DNA of 64,000 bases from Phycisphaerae bacterium (GTDB taxonomy: Bacteria > Planctomycetota > Phycisphaerae > Phycisphaerales > SM1A02), in NCBI GenBank assembly GCA_002709295.1, contig PAQL01000009.1:1-64000 (forward strand), in the 5' to 3' direction. The translations under genes and the position numbers were made by a program. Each line of letters opens with the position of its first letter. The stretch's first letter is position 1. Below are positions 18,977-27,700 of the stretch, piece by piece. The notes beneath the pieces were generated by a model that saw nothing but the letters and a program-made list of their open reading frames with translations, ran no database searches and was not told the DNA's origin.

Positions 18977-20770
18977 ATGAACCTTCGTCCCACCCTCTGT
19001 GCCGCCGGCCTCGTGCCGTTCCTCACCCTCGGCTCCCTCGCCGAGGATCGTCTGAGCATCACCGATCTGGCCCCCGAGGGCACCTTCATGGTGCTCGGTG
19101 CCGACGACCTCGACGCCACCTGCAAGAACTTCAATGCGACGCCGCTCGCGGGGCTCTGGAACACCGAGGCGGTCCAGGAGATCGTGGGCCGGCCCATGGG
19201 CGACGTGATGGAGATGATGATGCAGTCGCTCGGCGAGGAGGACGGCGAGGGCGAGCTCGCGCTGCCCCGCGCGTTCGGACTCGCCCAGTACGTCGATCTC
19301 GACGAGGAGACCGGCATGAGCCGCGCGTTCGTGCTCGGCTTCGCCGAGTGGGACGAGGGCGGCGAGGGTCTCGACCGGATGATGGAGGTCGTGCTGGAGG
19401 ACCGGATCGATGATGGAAGCGTCCGTCTGGACTCCCGCGAGGTCCGAGGCCGCGAGGTCATGGTCGTCGAGACGATCGAAGAGGAGGGCATGGGGGACGA
19501 GGACGAGTTCGGCGGTGATTTCGACGCCATGATGATGCTCGGCGATCCGAGCGAGATGGCGCCCGATCTCTCGATGATGTTCGTCGTCCGCGACGAGGGT
19601 CGGATGGTGATCGCCAACGATCTGCTCGCCATCGACGACGCCCTCGCCGCCATCGACGGCAAGGGACGGGACGGCATGTCCTCGACCGAGGACTGGAAGA
19701 ACATGGCCAGTCAGCTGGGTGACTGCGACGCCTACCTCGGACTGATGACCGATCCGCTCCAGGATCTGCTGGCTCCGATGTTCATGGGTCCGCTCGGGAT
19801 CGTGCGTCCGATGATCGGCGAGGCCTTCGGCGACATCCGGGGATACGGATTCGCCGCGAGCATCCCCGAGGATGCCACCGACGCCTCGATGGTCGTCACC
19901 GCCTCGATGCTCTGCCCCGGCGACAGCAAGGGGATCATGGCCCTGATCACCGAGGAGTCGGCCACCGGTCAGGCTCCGCCCGCGATCGTCGGTGCCGATG
20001 CGATCGGTTACGGACGCATCAACGTCGATTTCAAGGGCATGGTGCCGCTCTTCGAGAAGCTGGCCGCGGCCCTGCCCATGGGCGGCGAGGAGATGGAGAT
20101 GTACCTCGATCAGTTCGGCCCCATGATGGAGGGTGCGATGGCGACCATGGGTCCCGTCGTCCACACCGTCTCAACCGTGAGTCGCCCGATCGAGATCGAC
20201 AGTGCGGCCACCACGATGATCATTCCGACCAGCGATCCCGAGAAGGTCCAGCCCCTGCTCTCGATGTTCGGTCCCTCGATGGGCCTCGAACCTCGTGACT
20301 TCGCGGGCGAGACGCTCTGGAGCAGCGAGCTCGACGGGATGGCGGCCGCCGTCGCCGGCAACTGGGTCGTGCTGGGATCCCCCCGCGGCGTGGAGCAGGT
20401 GGTGCGCGGCCTCGGTGACAAGGATGCCGAAGGCATCGACGAGATGAAGTCCTTCCGATCCGCGATCGGCAAGCTTCCCGCCGGCGAGTCTGTGGGCTGG
20501 GGATGGGTGGACACCGTCTCCCAGTACGCGGTCCAGCGGGAGACCATGGAGCAGACCATGGACATGCTCGGCGGCGGAGGGTTCGACGAGTTCGCGCCCG
20601 AGACCGGATTCGGCGTCGATGACATGGGCTTCGCCATCGATCTCGTCGAGCAGCTGACCCCCGAGGAGTTCGCGAAGTACGTCGGACCTTCGGTCTGGAA
20701 CTTCACCCGGGACGACCTCGGCTGGACCTACCGGCAGTGGTTCCTCGCTCCGATGATGCCGGATCGCTGA
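18977..20770 (+). CDS. Secreted protein of unknown function
   Basis: A 597-residue protein with a signal peptide (LCAAGLVPFLTLGSLAED). The rest is acidic and methionine-rich, with a repeated pattern of strand-helix units such as GTFMVLGADDLDATC, RAFVLGFAEW and GNWVVLGSPRGVEQV. This recalls the planctomycete proteins that report on component variables under DUF3352-like names, but I cannot assign it firmly. It follows the DegP-like protease by 48 bp and may be part of the same message. The ATG at 18977 has AAGGA upstream. A strong hairpin terminator follows at 20800. Confidence 0.6.
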   Translation: MNLRPTLCAAGLVPFLTLGSLAEDRLSITDLAPEGTFMVLGADDLDATCKNFNATPLAGLWNTEAVQEIVGRPMGDVMEMMMQSLGEEDGEGELALPRAFGLAQYVDLDEETGMSRAFVLGFAEWDEGGEGLDRMMEVVLEDRIDDGSVRLDSREVRGREVMVVETIEEEGMGDEDEFGGDFDAMMMLGDPSEMAPDLSMMFVVRDEGRMVIANDLLAIDDALAAIDGKGRDGMSSTEDWKNMASQLGDCDAYLGLMTDPLQDLLAPMFMGPLGIVRPMIGEAFGDIRGYGFAASIPEDATDASMVVTASMLCPGDSKGIMALITEESATGQAPPAIVGADAIGYGRINVDFKGMVPLFEKLAAALPMGGEEMEMYLDQFGPMMEGAMATMGPVVHTVSTVSRPIEIDSAATTMIIPTSDPEKVQPLLSMFGPSMGLEPRDFAGETLWSSELDGMAAAVAGNWVVLGSPRGVEQVVRGLGDKDAEGIDEMKSFRSAIGKLPAGESVGWGWVDTVSQYAVQRETMEQTMDMLGGGGFDEFAPETGFGVDDMGFAIDLVEQLTPEEFAKYVGPSVWNFTRDDLGWTYRQWFLAPMMPDR

Positions 20771-20799
20771 TCCGAAGCGGGCCCGTCCGGATTTCGAAT

Positions 20800-20834
20800 C
20801 GAGGGGTGTCCGGTCGCAGGCCGGGCACCCCTCG
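20800..20834 (+). terminator. Hairpin terminator
   Basis: A 14-bp stem with one wobble pair (CGAGGGGTGTCCGG and CCGGGCACCCCTCG) around a 7-nt loop, followed by TTCCGTT. It lies 29 bp after the stop of the secreted protein gene and 18 bp before the hydrolase gene, so it ends the 17949-20770 transcription unit. Confidence 0.65.
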
Positions 20835-20852
20835 TTCCGTTAGGGTCCGGTC

Positions 20853-21752
20853 ATGAGCCTCGTGTTCCTGCTCCTCTTCGCCGTGCTGCTCGTGGTCACC
20901 GCCCTGGTGGCGGCCACGGTGTACGAGTCGATCCGACCGCGACGACGATCGACCGGCTGGGCGCTGGGCGTCGGCTGGCCTTCGGATCCCGAGGCGGTGG
21001 GTGTGGACGCCGAGGAGTGGATCCTCGACCGTCCGAACGGAGTCCGACTGCCGGTCTGGGACGTGAAGGGGGGTCTTCCCGAGGGGCCGGTCCTGATCCT
21101 CGTGCACGGCTTCGGTCGCTCCCGTCTGACGTGGGTTCCGCATCTGGACGGATGGATGCGACGCGGCAGCCGGGTGGTGATGGTCGATCTCCGCGGGCAC
21201 GGCGACGCGACCCCCGATGGTGCCGGTCTGGGTGACGCGGATGTCGACGATCTCATCGCGCTCGTGGAACGTGTCGACCTGCCCGATGCGGAGGCGCAGC
21301 GTCCGCCGATCGTGGTGGTGGGTCGAAGTCTCGGTGCCACGGTCGGAATCCTCGCCGCCGCGGACTGTGATGCGATCGACGGCGTGGTCGCGGTCGCACC
21401 CTACGAGACGCTCCGGGTGCCAATGACGGGTCGGATCGCCCTGAGGGGTCTGCCGGGATGGGCGGCGATCTCGATCGCCCTGTTCGTGCTGCGACTGCTC
21501 GGACGACGACCTCGTTCGACCTGCGAGGCGGCGGGACGGCTCCGGTGTCCGTTGCTGGTGGTCGAGGGTGAACTGGATCAGATCAGCCCCGAGCCCGGGG
21601 CGCGTGCGATCGCGGAGGCGGCATCGGAATCCCGGTACGAACTCGTCGCCGGCGCCGGACACGGTGATCACTGGGATCACGAGCCCGAACGGCTGGACGC
21701 GGCGCTCGACGACCTGCTGGAATCGGTCCGCACTCCGGTCGCGACCGGCTAG
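20853..21752 (+). CDS. Membrane-anchored alpha/beta hydrolase
   Basis: A 299-residue alpha/beta hydrolase with an N-terminal hydrophobic segment (residues 2-25) that probably anchors it. The oxyanion motif is LVHGFGRSRL, the nucleophile elbow GRSLGATV, the acid lies in VEGELDQISP and the histidine in AGAGHGDHWDHE. This matches the exported BAAT/YqkD-like esterase or peptidase type; the substrate is not predictable. Its stop overlaps the end of the convergent zinc-ribbon gene by 4 bp. Confidence 0.8.
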   Translation: MSLVFLLLFAVLLVVTALVAATVYESIRPRRRSTGWALGVGWPSDPEAVGVDAEEWILDRPNGVRLPVWDVKGGLPEGPVLILVHGFGRSRLTWVPHLDGWMRRGSRVVMVDLRGHGDATPDGAGLGDADVDDLIALVERVDLPDAEAQRPPIVVVGRSLGATVGILAAADCDAIDGVVAVAPYETLRVPMTGRIALRGLPGWAAISIALFVLRLLGRRPRSTCEAAGRLRCPLLVVEGELDQISPEPGARAIAEAASESRYELVAGAGHGDHWDHEPERLDAALDDLLESVRTPVATG

Positions 21753-22009
21753 CGGGCCTCGAACATCCTTCGATCCGTGCCGCCGCGGCCGATCCTCACG
21801 GAGACCGGCGAGGCGCAGCGGGGGCACCTGCCGTCGTAGTGGGTTCCGGCCCGGTTCCGGGTCAGTCGCCCGTAGGCGTGGCAGCAGCGGAACCAGATCA
21901 TGATGAACCGGCGGGATTCGTCGGTGCCGTCACCGCCCCGGTTCTCGCGGGAGCCGTCCGATGGGTCGGGAATGCCGTCGATGTCGACTCGGTCGCGGGG
22001 ATCGTTCAT
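21749..22009 (-). CDS. Small zinc-ribbon protein
   Basis: An 86-residue protein. The N-terminal 35 residues are polar and low in complexity; the rest is compact and looks conserved (IMIWFRCCHAYGRLTRNRAG, then YDGRCPRCASPVSVRIG and a final RMFEAR). The RCC and CPRC pairs would bind one zinc ion. I have the impression that this type is common in planctomycetes, but I cannot name a family or function. It lies 33 bp downstream of the cyclodeaminase-like gene on the same strand. Confidence 0.55.
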   Translation of the reverse strand: MNDPRDRVDIDGIPDPSDGSRENRGGDGTDESRRFIMIWFRCCHAYGRLTRNRAGTHYDGRCPRCASPVSVRIGRGGTDRRMFEAR

Positions 22010-22042
22010 CAGGGCGCCTCGTCTGGAGCCGAGGATGGGGGA

Positions 22043-22714
22043 TCAGGTGTCGATGACCGGGGTGTCCCGATCCTCGAGGCAGGCCCGGTCGATTCGTCCG
22101 GTGATCTCGCGACACTCCTCAAGCAGTCGCGACATGGTCGATTCCATCTCCTCCGCTTCCCGGGCCCGGTCCGGGAGGTCCCGGAAGGCATCGAGGTTCA
22201 TCCTCACGTTCCACGCCGCGGCATCCGCGGCGAGGGAGGCGAAGCTCGTCGCGATGGCGAGGTCGCTTCGCAGCATCCGGCTGGTGCGGCCGACGAGTCG
22301 GAGGAGGACGCCGTTGGTCTCGTGCGCAAGGCTCACCAGTTCACGCGGCGGTTCGATGGCGCCCGTCACGGCCCCGGGCCACTGTTCCACGCGGACGGGG
22401 TCGTTCTCCTCGAGAGGCCACAGCGATGCGAGCACCTCGAATCCCCGGGCGTCCGCATCGGCGAGCTCGAGGGCCCTGGCGCGTGTGCGTTCGAGCCGAT
22501 CCTCCGCCTCGGCCAGGAGTTCCTCGTGGGCCTCGAACTTCCTCTTTCCCCGACTGAACGCCACCACCATCGAACCGAGGGCGGCGGCATGGGCGAGGGC
22601 TGAACCGGCTGCTGCACCACCTCCGGGCACCGAGCGGCGGGAGGCCAGATCGCGGGTGAAGTCCCCGAGAGTCGAGTGCGCGAAACCGGGGGTCTTCGGG
22701 GCCGAAGCACTCAC
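22043..22714 (-). CDS. Cyclodeaminase-like (FTCD C-terminal family) protein
   Basis: A 223-residue all-helical protein of the formiminotransferase-cyclodeaminase C-terminal family. The family signature near the N-terminus is clear: SVPGGGAAAGSALAHAAALGSMVV. Known members release ammonia from formimino-tetrahydrofolate during histidine breakdown; no histidine degradation gene is near, so the role here is open. Its start overlaps the pheT stop by 4 bp, so translation is coupled to a tRNA synthetase subunit. Confidence 0.75.
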   Translation of the reverse strand: MSASAPKTPGFAHSTLGDFTRDLASRRSVPGGGAAAGSALAHAAALGSMVVAFSRGKRKFEAHEELLAEAEDRLERTRARALELADADARGFEVLASLWPLEENDPVRVEQWPGAVTGAIEPPRELVSLAHETNGVLLRLVGRTSRMLRSDLAIATSFASLAADAAAWNVRMNLDAFRDLPDRAREAEEMESTMSRLLEECREITGRIDRACLEDRDTPVIDT

Positions 22715-24780
22715 CGCCGGATCTCTCCGCCCCTGGATTCAAGTCCGGCGGTGATCGAGGCGACCTCGGGATCGACCTCCTCGTGCCGGAGGGTGCGGTC
22801 CGGGGCCCGGAATCGGAGTCGGAGCGTGACCGCCTTCCGATCTCCCGGCAGGCGACCGCCCCGGAAGACGGTGACGAAGTCGACCGCATCCAGCAGGGAG
22901 GACGCGGATGCGGTGGAGTCGCGGACCGTGGATTCGAGATCACGCCAGGACATCGTCTCGTCCACCACCACGGTGAGATCGCGTTCGATGCCGGGGAAGG
23001 CGGCGAGCTCGGCGGCGGCGGAATCGGGTGGCCACGAGTCCAGCCGATCCTCGAGTCCGTCGGGACCGAGCACGAGTTCCGCGGCGGCCACTGGATGCTC
23101 GTGACCGGTGCGAGCCGCGACATCCGCGGCGATGGTGCCGATCACCCCGACCGATCGACCGTCGAAGAGGATCTCTCCGGCGGCATCGAATCCGGCGGCC
23201 GGGGTCGGAACGACCTCGACCGAGGAGCAGCCCAGCCGATCGGCGATCCGATCCACGCTGGTGCGCACCACGCCGAAGGCGGACTGGGCGGTCTCGAGCG
23301 CATCCCTTCCATCGGTGCCGGCGGGCGGATCGGCGAGCAGGCCGATGCGTCTGGTCTCCCGGTGGCCGTCCGGGACGCGGTCGAAGGTGGAACCGGTCTC
23401 GAAGAGGCGCACCGAGGCGGCACCCAGGTCGTGGTTGTGGCCGCCGACCCGGAGAAGGCTCGGAATGATCGAGGGCCGGAGGGTCGGTTCCGCCGCGGCC
23501 CGGTCGTCATCGACCTCGAGCGGCATGCGGTCCTCGGCGATGAACGGCGACGCCGCGTCGCGTCCGATCAGGGTGTGGGTCACGGTCTCGTGGTATCCGA
23601 GTCCGACGAGGAGGTCCTTGATCACCCCGAGCGCCTGGTCGGTGGGACGCGGAGGGACGGCCCGGATGTGGATCGTCTCGGCGACCGGAAGCCGGTCGAG
23701 TCCGTGGGTCCGGGCGATCTCCTCGATGAGGTCGGCCTCCCGTTCCAGGTCGAGCCTGCGGGCGGGGATGGTGCAGACGAAGCGGTCGCCGTCTCGTCGT
23801 GGTGCGAGTTCCAGGCCGGTGAGCAGGTGTTCGATGCGGTCGTCGTCGATCTCGATGCCCAGCACGCTGCGGCAGCGATCCGGTCGGATCGACACCTCCC
23901 GATCTCCCGGGATCGGAAGTCCGTCCGCGACCACGCCGGGGGCGAGCCGGCCGCCGGCGATCTCGATGATCATGGATGCGAGGCGATCCGCGGCATGAGC
24001 GATCTCCGCGGGGTGGACGCCGCGTTCGAACCGGTACGAAGAGTCGCTGGAGATCCGATGCCGTCGACTCGCGGCCCGGACCACCACGGGATCGAAGGTC
24101 GCGGCCTCCAGAAGGATGCTGCGGGTCCCCTCGTGCACCGCGGTGTCGGCTCCGCCCTTGACTCCGGCGAGAGCCACGGGTCGTTCCGCGTCGGCGATCA
24201 CCAGATCGTCGGGATGGAGTTCGATCGGTTCGGCGCCCTCCCCGATGGGCAGGAGGGTCTCGCCCTCGCGGGCCCGTCGGATCTCGACCCGCCCGCCGTG
24301 GAGCAGGTCGAGGTCGAAGACATGGGTCGGCTGTCCGAGTTCGAAGAGGACGAAGTTCGTCGCATCGACCAGGTTGTTCCTCGGGACGAGACCGATCGCC
24401 TCGAGTCTGGATCGCAGCCATTCCGGGCTCTCTCGAACCTCGACCTCGCGGATGATCCGGGCGGTGTAGAGGGGACAGGCCTCGGAGTCGCGGTTCTCGA
24501 CGGTCACCGCCTCGGAAGCGGGATCCCCGTCGGTCTGCAGCGAAGTGGTGGGCGGAACGAGTCTGGACCCGCCGATGACCGCGGCTTCGCGGGCCAGTCC
24601 GACGTGGCAGAGGCAGTCGCCTCGATTGCTCGTGGTCTCGATCTCCTGCCAGGGTTCTCCATTCTCGGAGACGCCTTCACCGTCCCAGGGGAAGCCGGCG
24701 GCGGTCAGCACTTCGGACTGTGCGGCCGCGTCGAGAGGAGGATCGAGGTAGTCGTTGAGCCAGGTGACGCTGGTCTTCAT
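22711..24780 (-). CDS. pheT: Phenylalanyl-tRNA synthetase beta subunit lacking the tRNA-binding OB domain
   Basis: Beta subunit of the alpha2-beta2 enzyme that charges tRNA-Phe. At 689 residues it is about 100 shorter than the Escherichia coli protein. The N-terminal MKTSVTWLNDYLDPPL is followed almost directly by the B1 motif EIETTSNRGDCLCHVGLARE, so the EMAPII-like OB domain normally inserted there is missing. The B3/B4 editing domain, B5 (SIRPDRCRSVLGIEI), the synthetase-like core (TVTHTLIGRD) and the C-terminal FDX-ACB domain (FPGIERDLTVVVDETMSW) are present. pheS is not in the window. The cyclodeaminase-like gene overlaps its 3' end by 4 bp. Confidence 0.95.
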   Translation of the reverse strand: MKTSVTWLNDYLDPPLDAAAQSEVLTAAGFPWDGEGVSENGEPWQEIETTSNRGDCLCHVGLAREAAVIGGSRLVPPTTSLQTDGDPASEAVTVENRDSEACPLYTARIIREVEVRESPEWLRSRLEAIGLVPRNNLVDATNFVLFELGQPTHVFDLDLLHGGRVEIRRAREGETLLPIGEGAEPIELHPDDLVIADAERPVALAGVKGGADTAVHEGTRSILLEAATFDPVVVRAASRRHRISSDSSYRFERGVHPAEIAHAADRLASMIIEIAGGRLAPGVVADGLPIPGDREVSIRPDRCRSVLGIEIDDDRIEHLLTGLELAPRRDGDRFVCTIPARRLDLEREADLIEEIARTHGLDRLPVAETIHIRAVPPRPTDQALGVIKDLLVGLGYHETVTHTLIGRDAASPFIAEDRMPLEVDDDRAAAEPTLRPSIIPSLLRVGGHNHDLGAASVRLFETGSTFDRVPDGHRETRRIGLLADPPAGTDGRDALETAQSAFGVVRTSVDRIADRLGCSSVEVVPTPAAGFDAAGEILFDGRSVGVIGTIAADVAARTGHEHPVAAAELVLGPDGLEDRLDSWPPDSAAAELAAFPGIERDLTVVVDETMSWRDLESTVRDSTASASSLLDAVDFVTVFRGGRLPGDRKAVTLRLRFRAPDRTLRHEEVDPEVASITAGLESRGGEIRR

Positions 24781-24911
24781 GGGGTGCCGTCGGAATCAGG
24801 AGTTCGATCGGAAGGATGCGGGTCTGGAAGGGGACGCAGACGGTGTCCCGCCCCGCGATCCCGGAGCGTACCGCAGGGCTCCTTCCGGGGCCCGGCTGGT
24901 AGGCTTCCCGC

Positions 24912-25634
24912 ATGCGAACCACGTCCCGAGATCGACGACCGGCTTCGACCCCGACCATCCCTCGGGGGCTGCTTCTGGGGCTCGTCCTGGGAATGGTTGC
25001 GGGCATGGCGCCGGTCGGGTGTGCGACCAGCACGCGGGATCGCGGCATGCCCCCCGAGGACGGCATCATCGCCGCGGCGGTGGTCGTCGGCCCGGATCTG
25101 GGCCATCGCATCCAGCAGGATCCGGGGGCATGGCCGGTCCAGGTCAGGCCGGCTCGAGCGGTGATCCTCGCGGACGGCTCGCTGCGAGCCGATGTCGGGC
25201 CGTCGCTCGGTGTCGATGATCGACCCGGGGTCGCGAGGCATCTTCGACATCGGCAGCTCACCACACTCTGGAAGCGACTCGACGAGCTCGGGTTCGCGGA
25301 TCCCGGAGCGGGGAACTTCGATCGGAATCCAAACCTTCTGGTTCCGGGTCCGAGCGAGGTGATCCAGATCCTGGAGTTGCGCCGCAACGGTCGTGACTGG
25401 ATCGTGGTGGATCGCTTCTCGGTTCCCAGCGAGGCGGAGGAAGGAAGCGGGGGATCGGGGGGAACCCTGTCCGGTCAGGACGCCAGGATGAAGGCGGCGA
25501 TCCGCTCGATCGCGGCCCTGGCCTGGGCCAGTGATTCGCCACCCGACGACACGGTGCGGTTCCCGGAGCGTTACGACTTCGGTCCCGATCCGTGGGCTCG
25601 CTTCCGCCCCGATGAACCGGATGACGATTCGTGA
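24912..25634 (+). CDS. Putative lipoprotein, unknown function
   Basis: A 240-residue protein with an Arg-rich N-terminus, a hydrophobic segment (GLLLGLVLGMVAGMAPVGCA) and a cysteine that could be lipidated, although the lipobox is not canonical. The mature part has no family I recognise. The segment RQLTTLWKRLDELGFADP resembles in style the middle of the next gene (MTEGDRKSIFEAMKTAGWLD), so the two may be distant paralogues. Its stop overlaps the start of the next gene by 4 bp (GTGA). Confidence 0.6.
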   Translation: MRTTSRDRRPASTPTIPRGLLLGLVLGMVAGMAPVGCATSTRDRGMPPEDGIIAAAVVVGPDLGHRIQQDPGAWPVQVRPARAVILADGSLRADVGPSLGVDDRPGVARHLRHRQLTTLWKRLDELGFADPGAGNFDRNPNLLVPGPSEVIQILELRRNGRDWIVVDRFSVPSEAEEGSGGSGGTLSGQDARMKAAIRSIAALAWASDSPPDDTVRFPERYDFGPDPWARFRPDEPDDDS

Positions 25635-26134
25635 GGCGGGTGATCGGCTTCGCTCCGCTTGCCGCCGTGTTGATGGTGGTCGCGGGGTGCGCCTCCTCGC
25701 CGGCCGGAAACGCCTCGGGTCTCGGTGACTCGCGGATCAGCATCCTCGAGGGTGACCGGGCCTCGAGGCGTTACGTCCTCCACGTCCGGGACTCGGATGG
25801 CGAGTGGTTCCATGGTGGAGGTCGAAACGCCATGGAGGGCAGGGCGCCCTCTGCCTTGTCGATGACCGAGGGGGATCGGAAGTCGATCTTCGAGGCCATG
25901 AAGACGGCGGGCTGGCTCGATGCCGAGTTCGAGGTCGATGGTGGGGACGGTCCGCGATTCCTCGAGGTCTCCATCGCCGGTGGGGTGATCGCTCGGAGAT
26001 TCACCATGCTCGCCGTCGATGGTCGCTTCGATCAGGGGACCGAGTCGATTCTCGCGATCCTCGACGCCATCGCCGAACGTCGATTCCAGGGAGTGCTCGA
26101 CGCGCTTCCCCGGGCCCGGCCGACGAAGCCTTGA
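25631..26134 (+). CDS. Putative lipoprotein, unknown function
   Basis: A 167-residue protein starting with GTG at 25631 and carrying a good lipoprotein signal (FAPLAAVLMVVAGCASS), so it should be anchored in a membrane by lipid. It contains RYVLHVRDSDGEWFHGGG and a helical segment SIFEAMKTAGWLDAEFEV. No family recognised. It is translationally coupled to the previous lipoprotein gene and followed by a strong hairpin at 26210. Confidence 0.6.
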   Translation: MRRVIGFAPLAAVLMVVAGCASSPAGNASGLGDSRISILEGDRASRRYVLHVRDSDGEWFHGGGRNAMEGRAPSALSMTEGDRKSIFEAMKTAGWLDAEFEVDGGDGPRFLEVSIAGGVIARRFTMLAVDGRFDQGTESILAILDAIAERRFQGVLDALPRARPTKP

Positions 26135-26742
26135 GACGGTGTGGATCGCCGCATCCTCATCGGGAGCCTGACCCCGATCCCGAAGCGCCGCTCGAGCCAC
26201 CACCCGAAGCACCACGACCCCCGGTGATGAACCGGAGGTCGTGGTGAAAAGGGAAGGCCCCCGAGAGGCAGGCGGAGGTCTCCCCGGGAGAGTGAGCTGG
26301 GGAAGAGTCCGATGTCGGACCATGTCGAGAACCTGCGACCGGGGCCGCTCTTTCATCTCCTCCCTCCAACTGGCTGGAAACACTCGAGGAAGGGCGGGGT
26401 GCCGCGTGGCCGAAGGACGATTATCGGCATCGCTCGGCGTTCAACCCCTCCGCGGGGTTCGCCAGGGGGGTCTGGATGAGGGCTGTACCGGTTTCAACGG
26501 ATGTTCCGGCCGAACGGCGATCCATGGTGATGAAAAAAGGCGGTGGTCCGGAGGAGGGGTCTCCTAGGGTCATACAGTCGCCGTCACGAGCCCACGCCAG
26601 GTCCGGGTGCGGTTCGTCAGGTCGATTCCGTATCCGTTGACGGAGACGACCTGCTTCGAGGATCCACCCGCTGTACGCGGTGATTCAGGCTTGATCCCGG
26701 AGAACCGCGACTCAGCTCGGACCAGGAGGGAGTTCCGCACGC
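26135..26742. other. Intergenic region between lipoprotein pair and sigma factor
   Basis: About 600 bp without a gene that I can support. It holds the hairpin at 26210-26246. The rest has slightly lower GC than its surroundings in places (for example GATGAAAAAAGG near 26530). Short open frames exist on both strands but show no recognisable protein pattern. A regulatory RNA or long leader for the downstream sigma factor cannot be excluded. Confidence 0.5.
26210..26246 (+). terminator. Strong hairpin after the lipoprotein pair
   Basis: Arms of 15 bp (CACCACGACCCCCGG and CCGGAGGTCGTGGTG) with one mismatch and a 7-nt loop TGATGAA. It lies 75 bp after the stop of the second lipoprotein gene. There is no T-run after it, so it may act as a factor-assisted terminator or a message stabiliser. 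Confidence 0.5.
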
Positions 26743-27444
26743 ATGACCTTCCCATCAGCAGCAGCCTCGAGGACATCGGCCCCGAAGACGGATTCGGAGA
26801 GGGGGCCCCGGCTTCGCCTCGTCGGTCACGCCGGTCGATCGAGCTCGGACCCCGATGCGTCGTCCGATGTCGATGAACCTCGCGCCAGGCGGGTTCAGCA
26901 GCTCCACGACCTCCATCATCAGCGGCTGGTCGTCTTTCTCCGGCGTCTGACCGGGATCGAGCAGGCCGAGGAAGTCGCTCAGGAGGTGTTTTTTCGTCTC
27001 CTTCAGGTCAGGAATCTTGAAAGGCGCGAGATCTCCGTGGGTTATCTCTTCCGTATCGGCGAAAACCTCGTCCGCAAGAGGTACCACCGCGATCAGCGGC
27101 ACCAAAGGGCGAGCGAGGAGCTTCGATATCGGTTCGGTCCGGGTTCCGGCGACCACGCCGGACTGCGGGAAACGGTCGCTGGAGCGGCCGGGTCAAAGGA
27201 GATGGCCTTCCTCGGGAGTGAAACACTCCATCAAGCGATGGGACTCCTGACGAACAATGAACAGGCTGCGATCCGCCTGATCATCTGCCGAGGATTGAGC
27301 TACGAACAGGCGGCTCGCTCTCTCGGGGTCAATGTGAGCACGATCAACAACTGGAAGCATCGTGGTGTCAAGAAACTCCGAAGGATCATCGATGAGGCAC
27401 ATATTGAACAGCAAGCCCGAGGAAGAAACGCCGATCCCGCCTGA
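26743..27444 (+). CDS. ECF RNA polymerase sigma factor
   Basis: A 233-residue sigma factor. Region 2: LHDLHHQRLVVFLRRLTGIE, EEVAQEVFFRLLQVRN, VGYLFRIGENLVRKRY. Region 4: LTNNEQAAIRLIICRGLSYE followed by AARSLGVNVSTINNWKHRGV, a helix-turn-helix. Between the two regions is a longer than usual linker of about 50 residues. The first 45 residues are low in complexity. The start ATG at 26743 has AGGAGGG about 14 nt upstream. A small gene overlaps its 3' end and is the likely partner. Confidence 0.87.
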   Translation: MTFPSAAASRTSAPKTDSERGPRLRLVGHAGRSSSDPDASSDVDEPRARRVQQLHDLHHQRLVVFLRRLTGIEQAEEVAQEVFFRLLQVRNLERREISVGYLFRIGENLVRKRYHRDQRHQRASEELRYRFGPGSGDHAGLRETVAGAAGSKEMAFLGSETLHQAMGLLTNNEQAAIRLIICRGLSYEQAARSLGVNVSTINNWKHRGVKKLRRIIDEAHIEQQARGRNADPA

Positions 27445-27622
27445 AATCCGAGTCGAGGTGATGGCGAGCAAGCCACGCGTCAAGGCTCGAATCAACGAGA
27501 TCGTGTCTCGCATCAGGGAACAGGAGGAGTCCAGGCGTACCGCCGAGACTCCCGGGGAGATGGTCGAGGAAACGGCCGGGAGCACCGACGAGGGCACCCA
27601 GACCCTCCCGACTCTGGACTGA
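27392..27622 (+). CDS. Small polar protein overlapping the sigma factor gene
   Basis: A 76-residue charged protein (MRHILNSKPEEETPIPPEIR) with a helical middle (KPRVKARINEIVSRIREQEE) and an acidic Thr-rich tail. It starts inside the sigma factor gene in another frame, with AAGGA 6 nt before the ATG, which supports real translation. No cysteine or membrane segment is present, so it is not a typical anti-sigma factor, but its position suggests a regulator or accessory of the sigma factor. A perfect hairpin follows 37 bp later. Confidence 0.5.
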   Translation: MRHILNSKPEEETPIPPEIRVEVMASKPRVKARINEIVSRIREQEESRRTAETPGEMVEETAGSTDEGTQTLPTLD

Positions 27623-27659
27623 TCGATCATTCCGCCCGCGATCAAACGACACCGGGAAC

Positions 27660-27700
27660 CATGAACGCGAGTTCCGCCATCGGCGGAACTCGCGTTCATG
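27660..27700. repeat. Perfect 19-bp inverted repeat (hairpin)
   Basis: Arms CATGAACGCGAGTTCCGCC and GGCGGAACTCGCGTTCATG are perfectly complementary around the 3-nt loop ATC. It lies 37 bp after the small gene and could be a terminator for the sigma factor unit, though no T-run follows. Instead it abuts a 10-bp tandem repeat directly, and its last four bases (CATG) are shared with the repeat unit. Confidence 0.8.

Noticed and set aside
26241-26567. A plus-strand open frame of 108 codons in the intergenic region
   Set aside because: It has no recognisable pattern, no good ribosome binding site, and starts inside the terminator stem.
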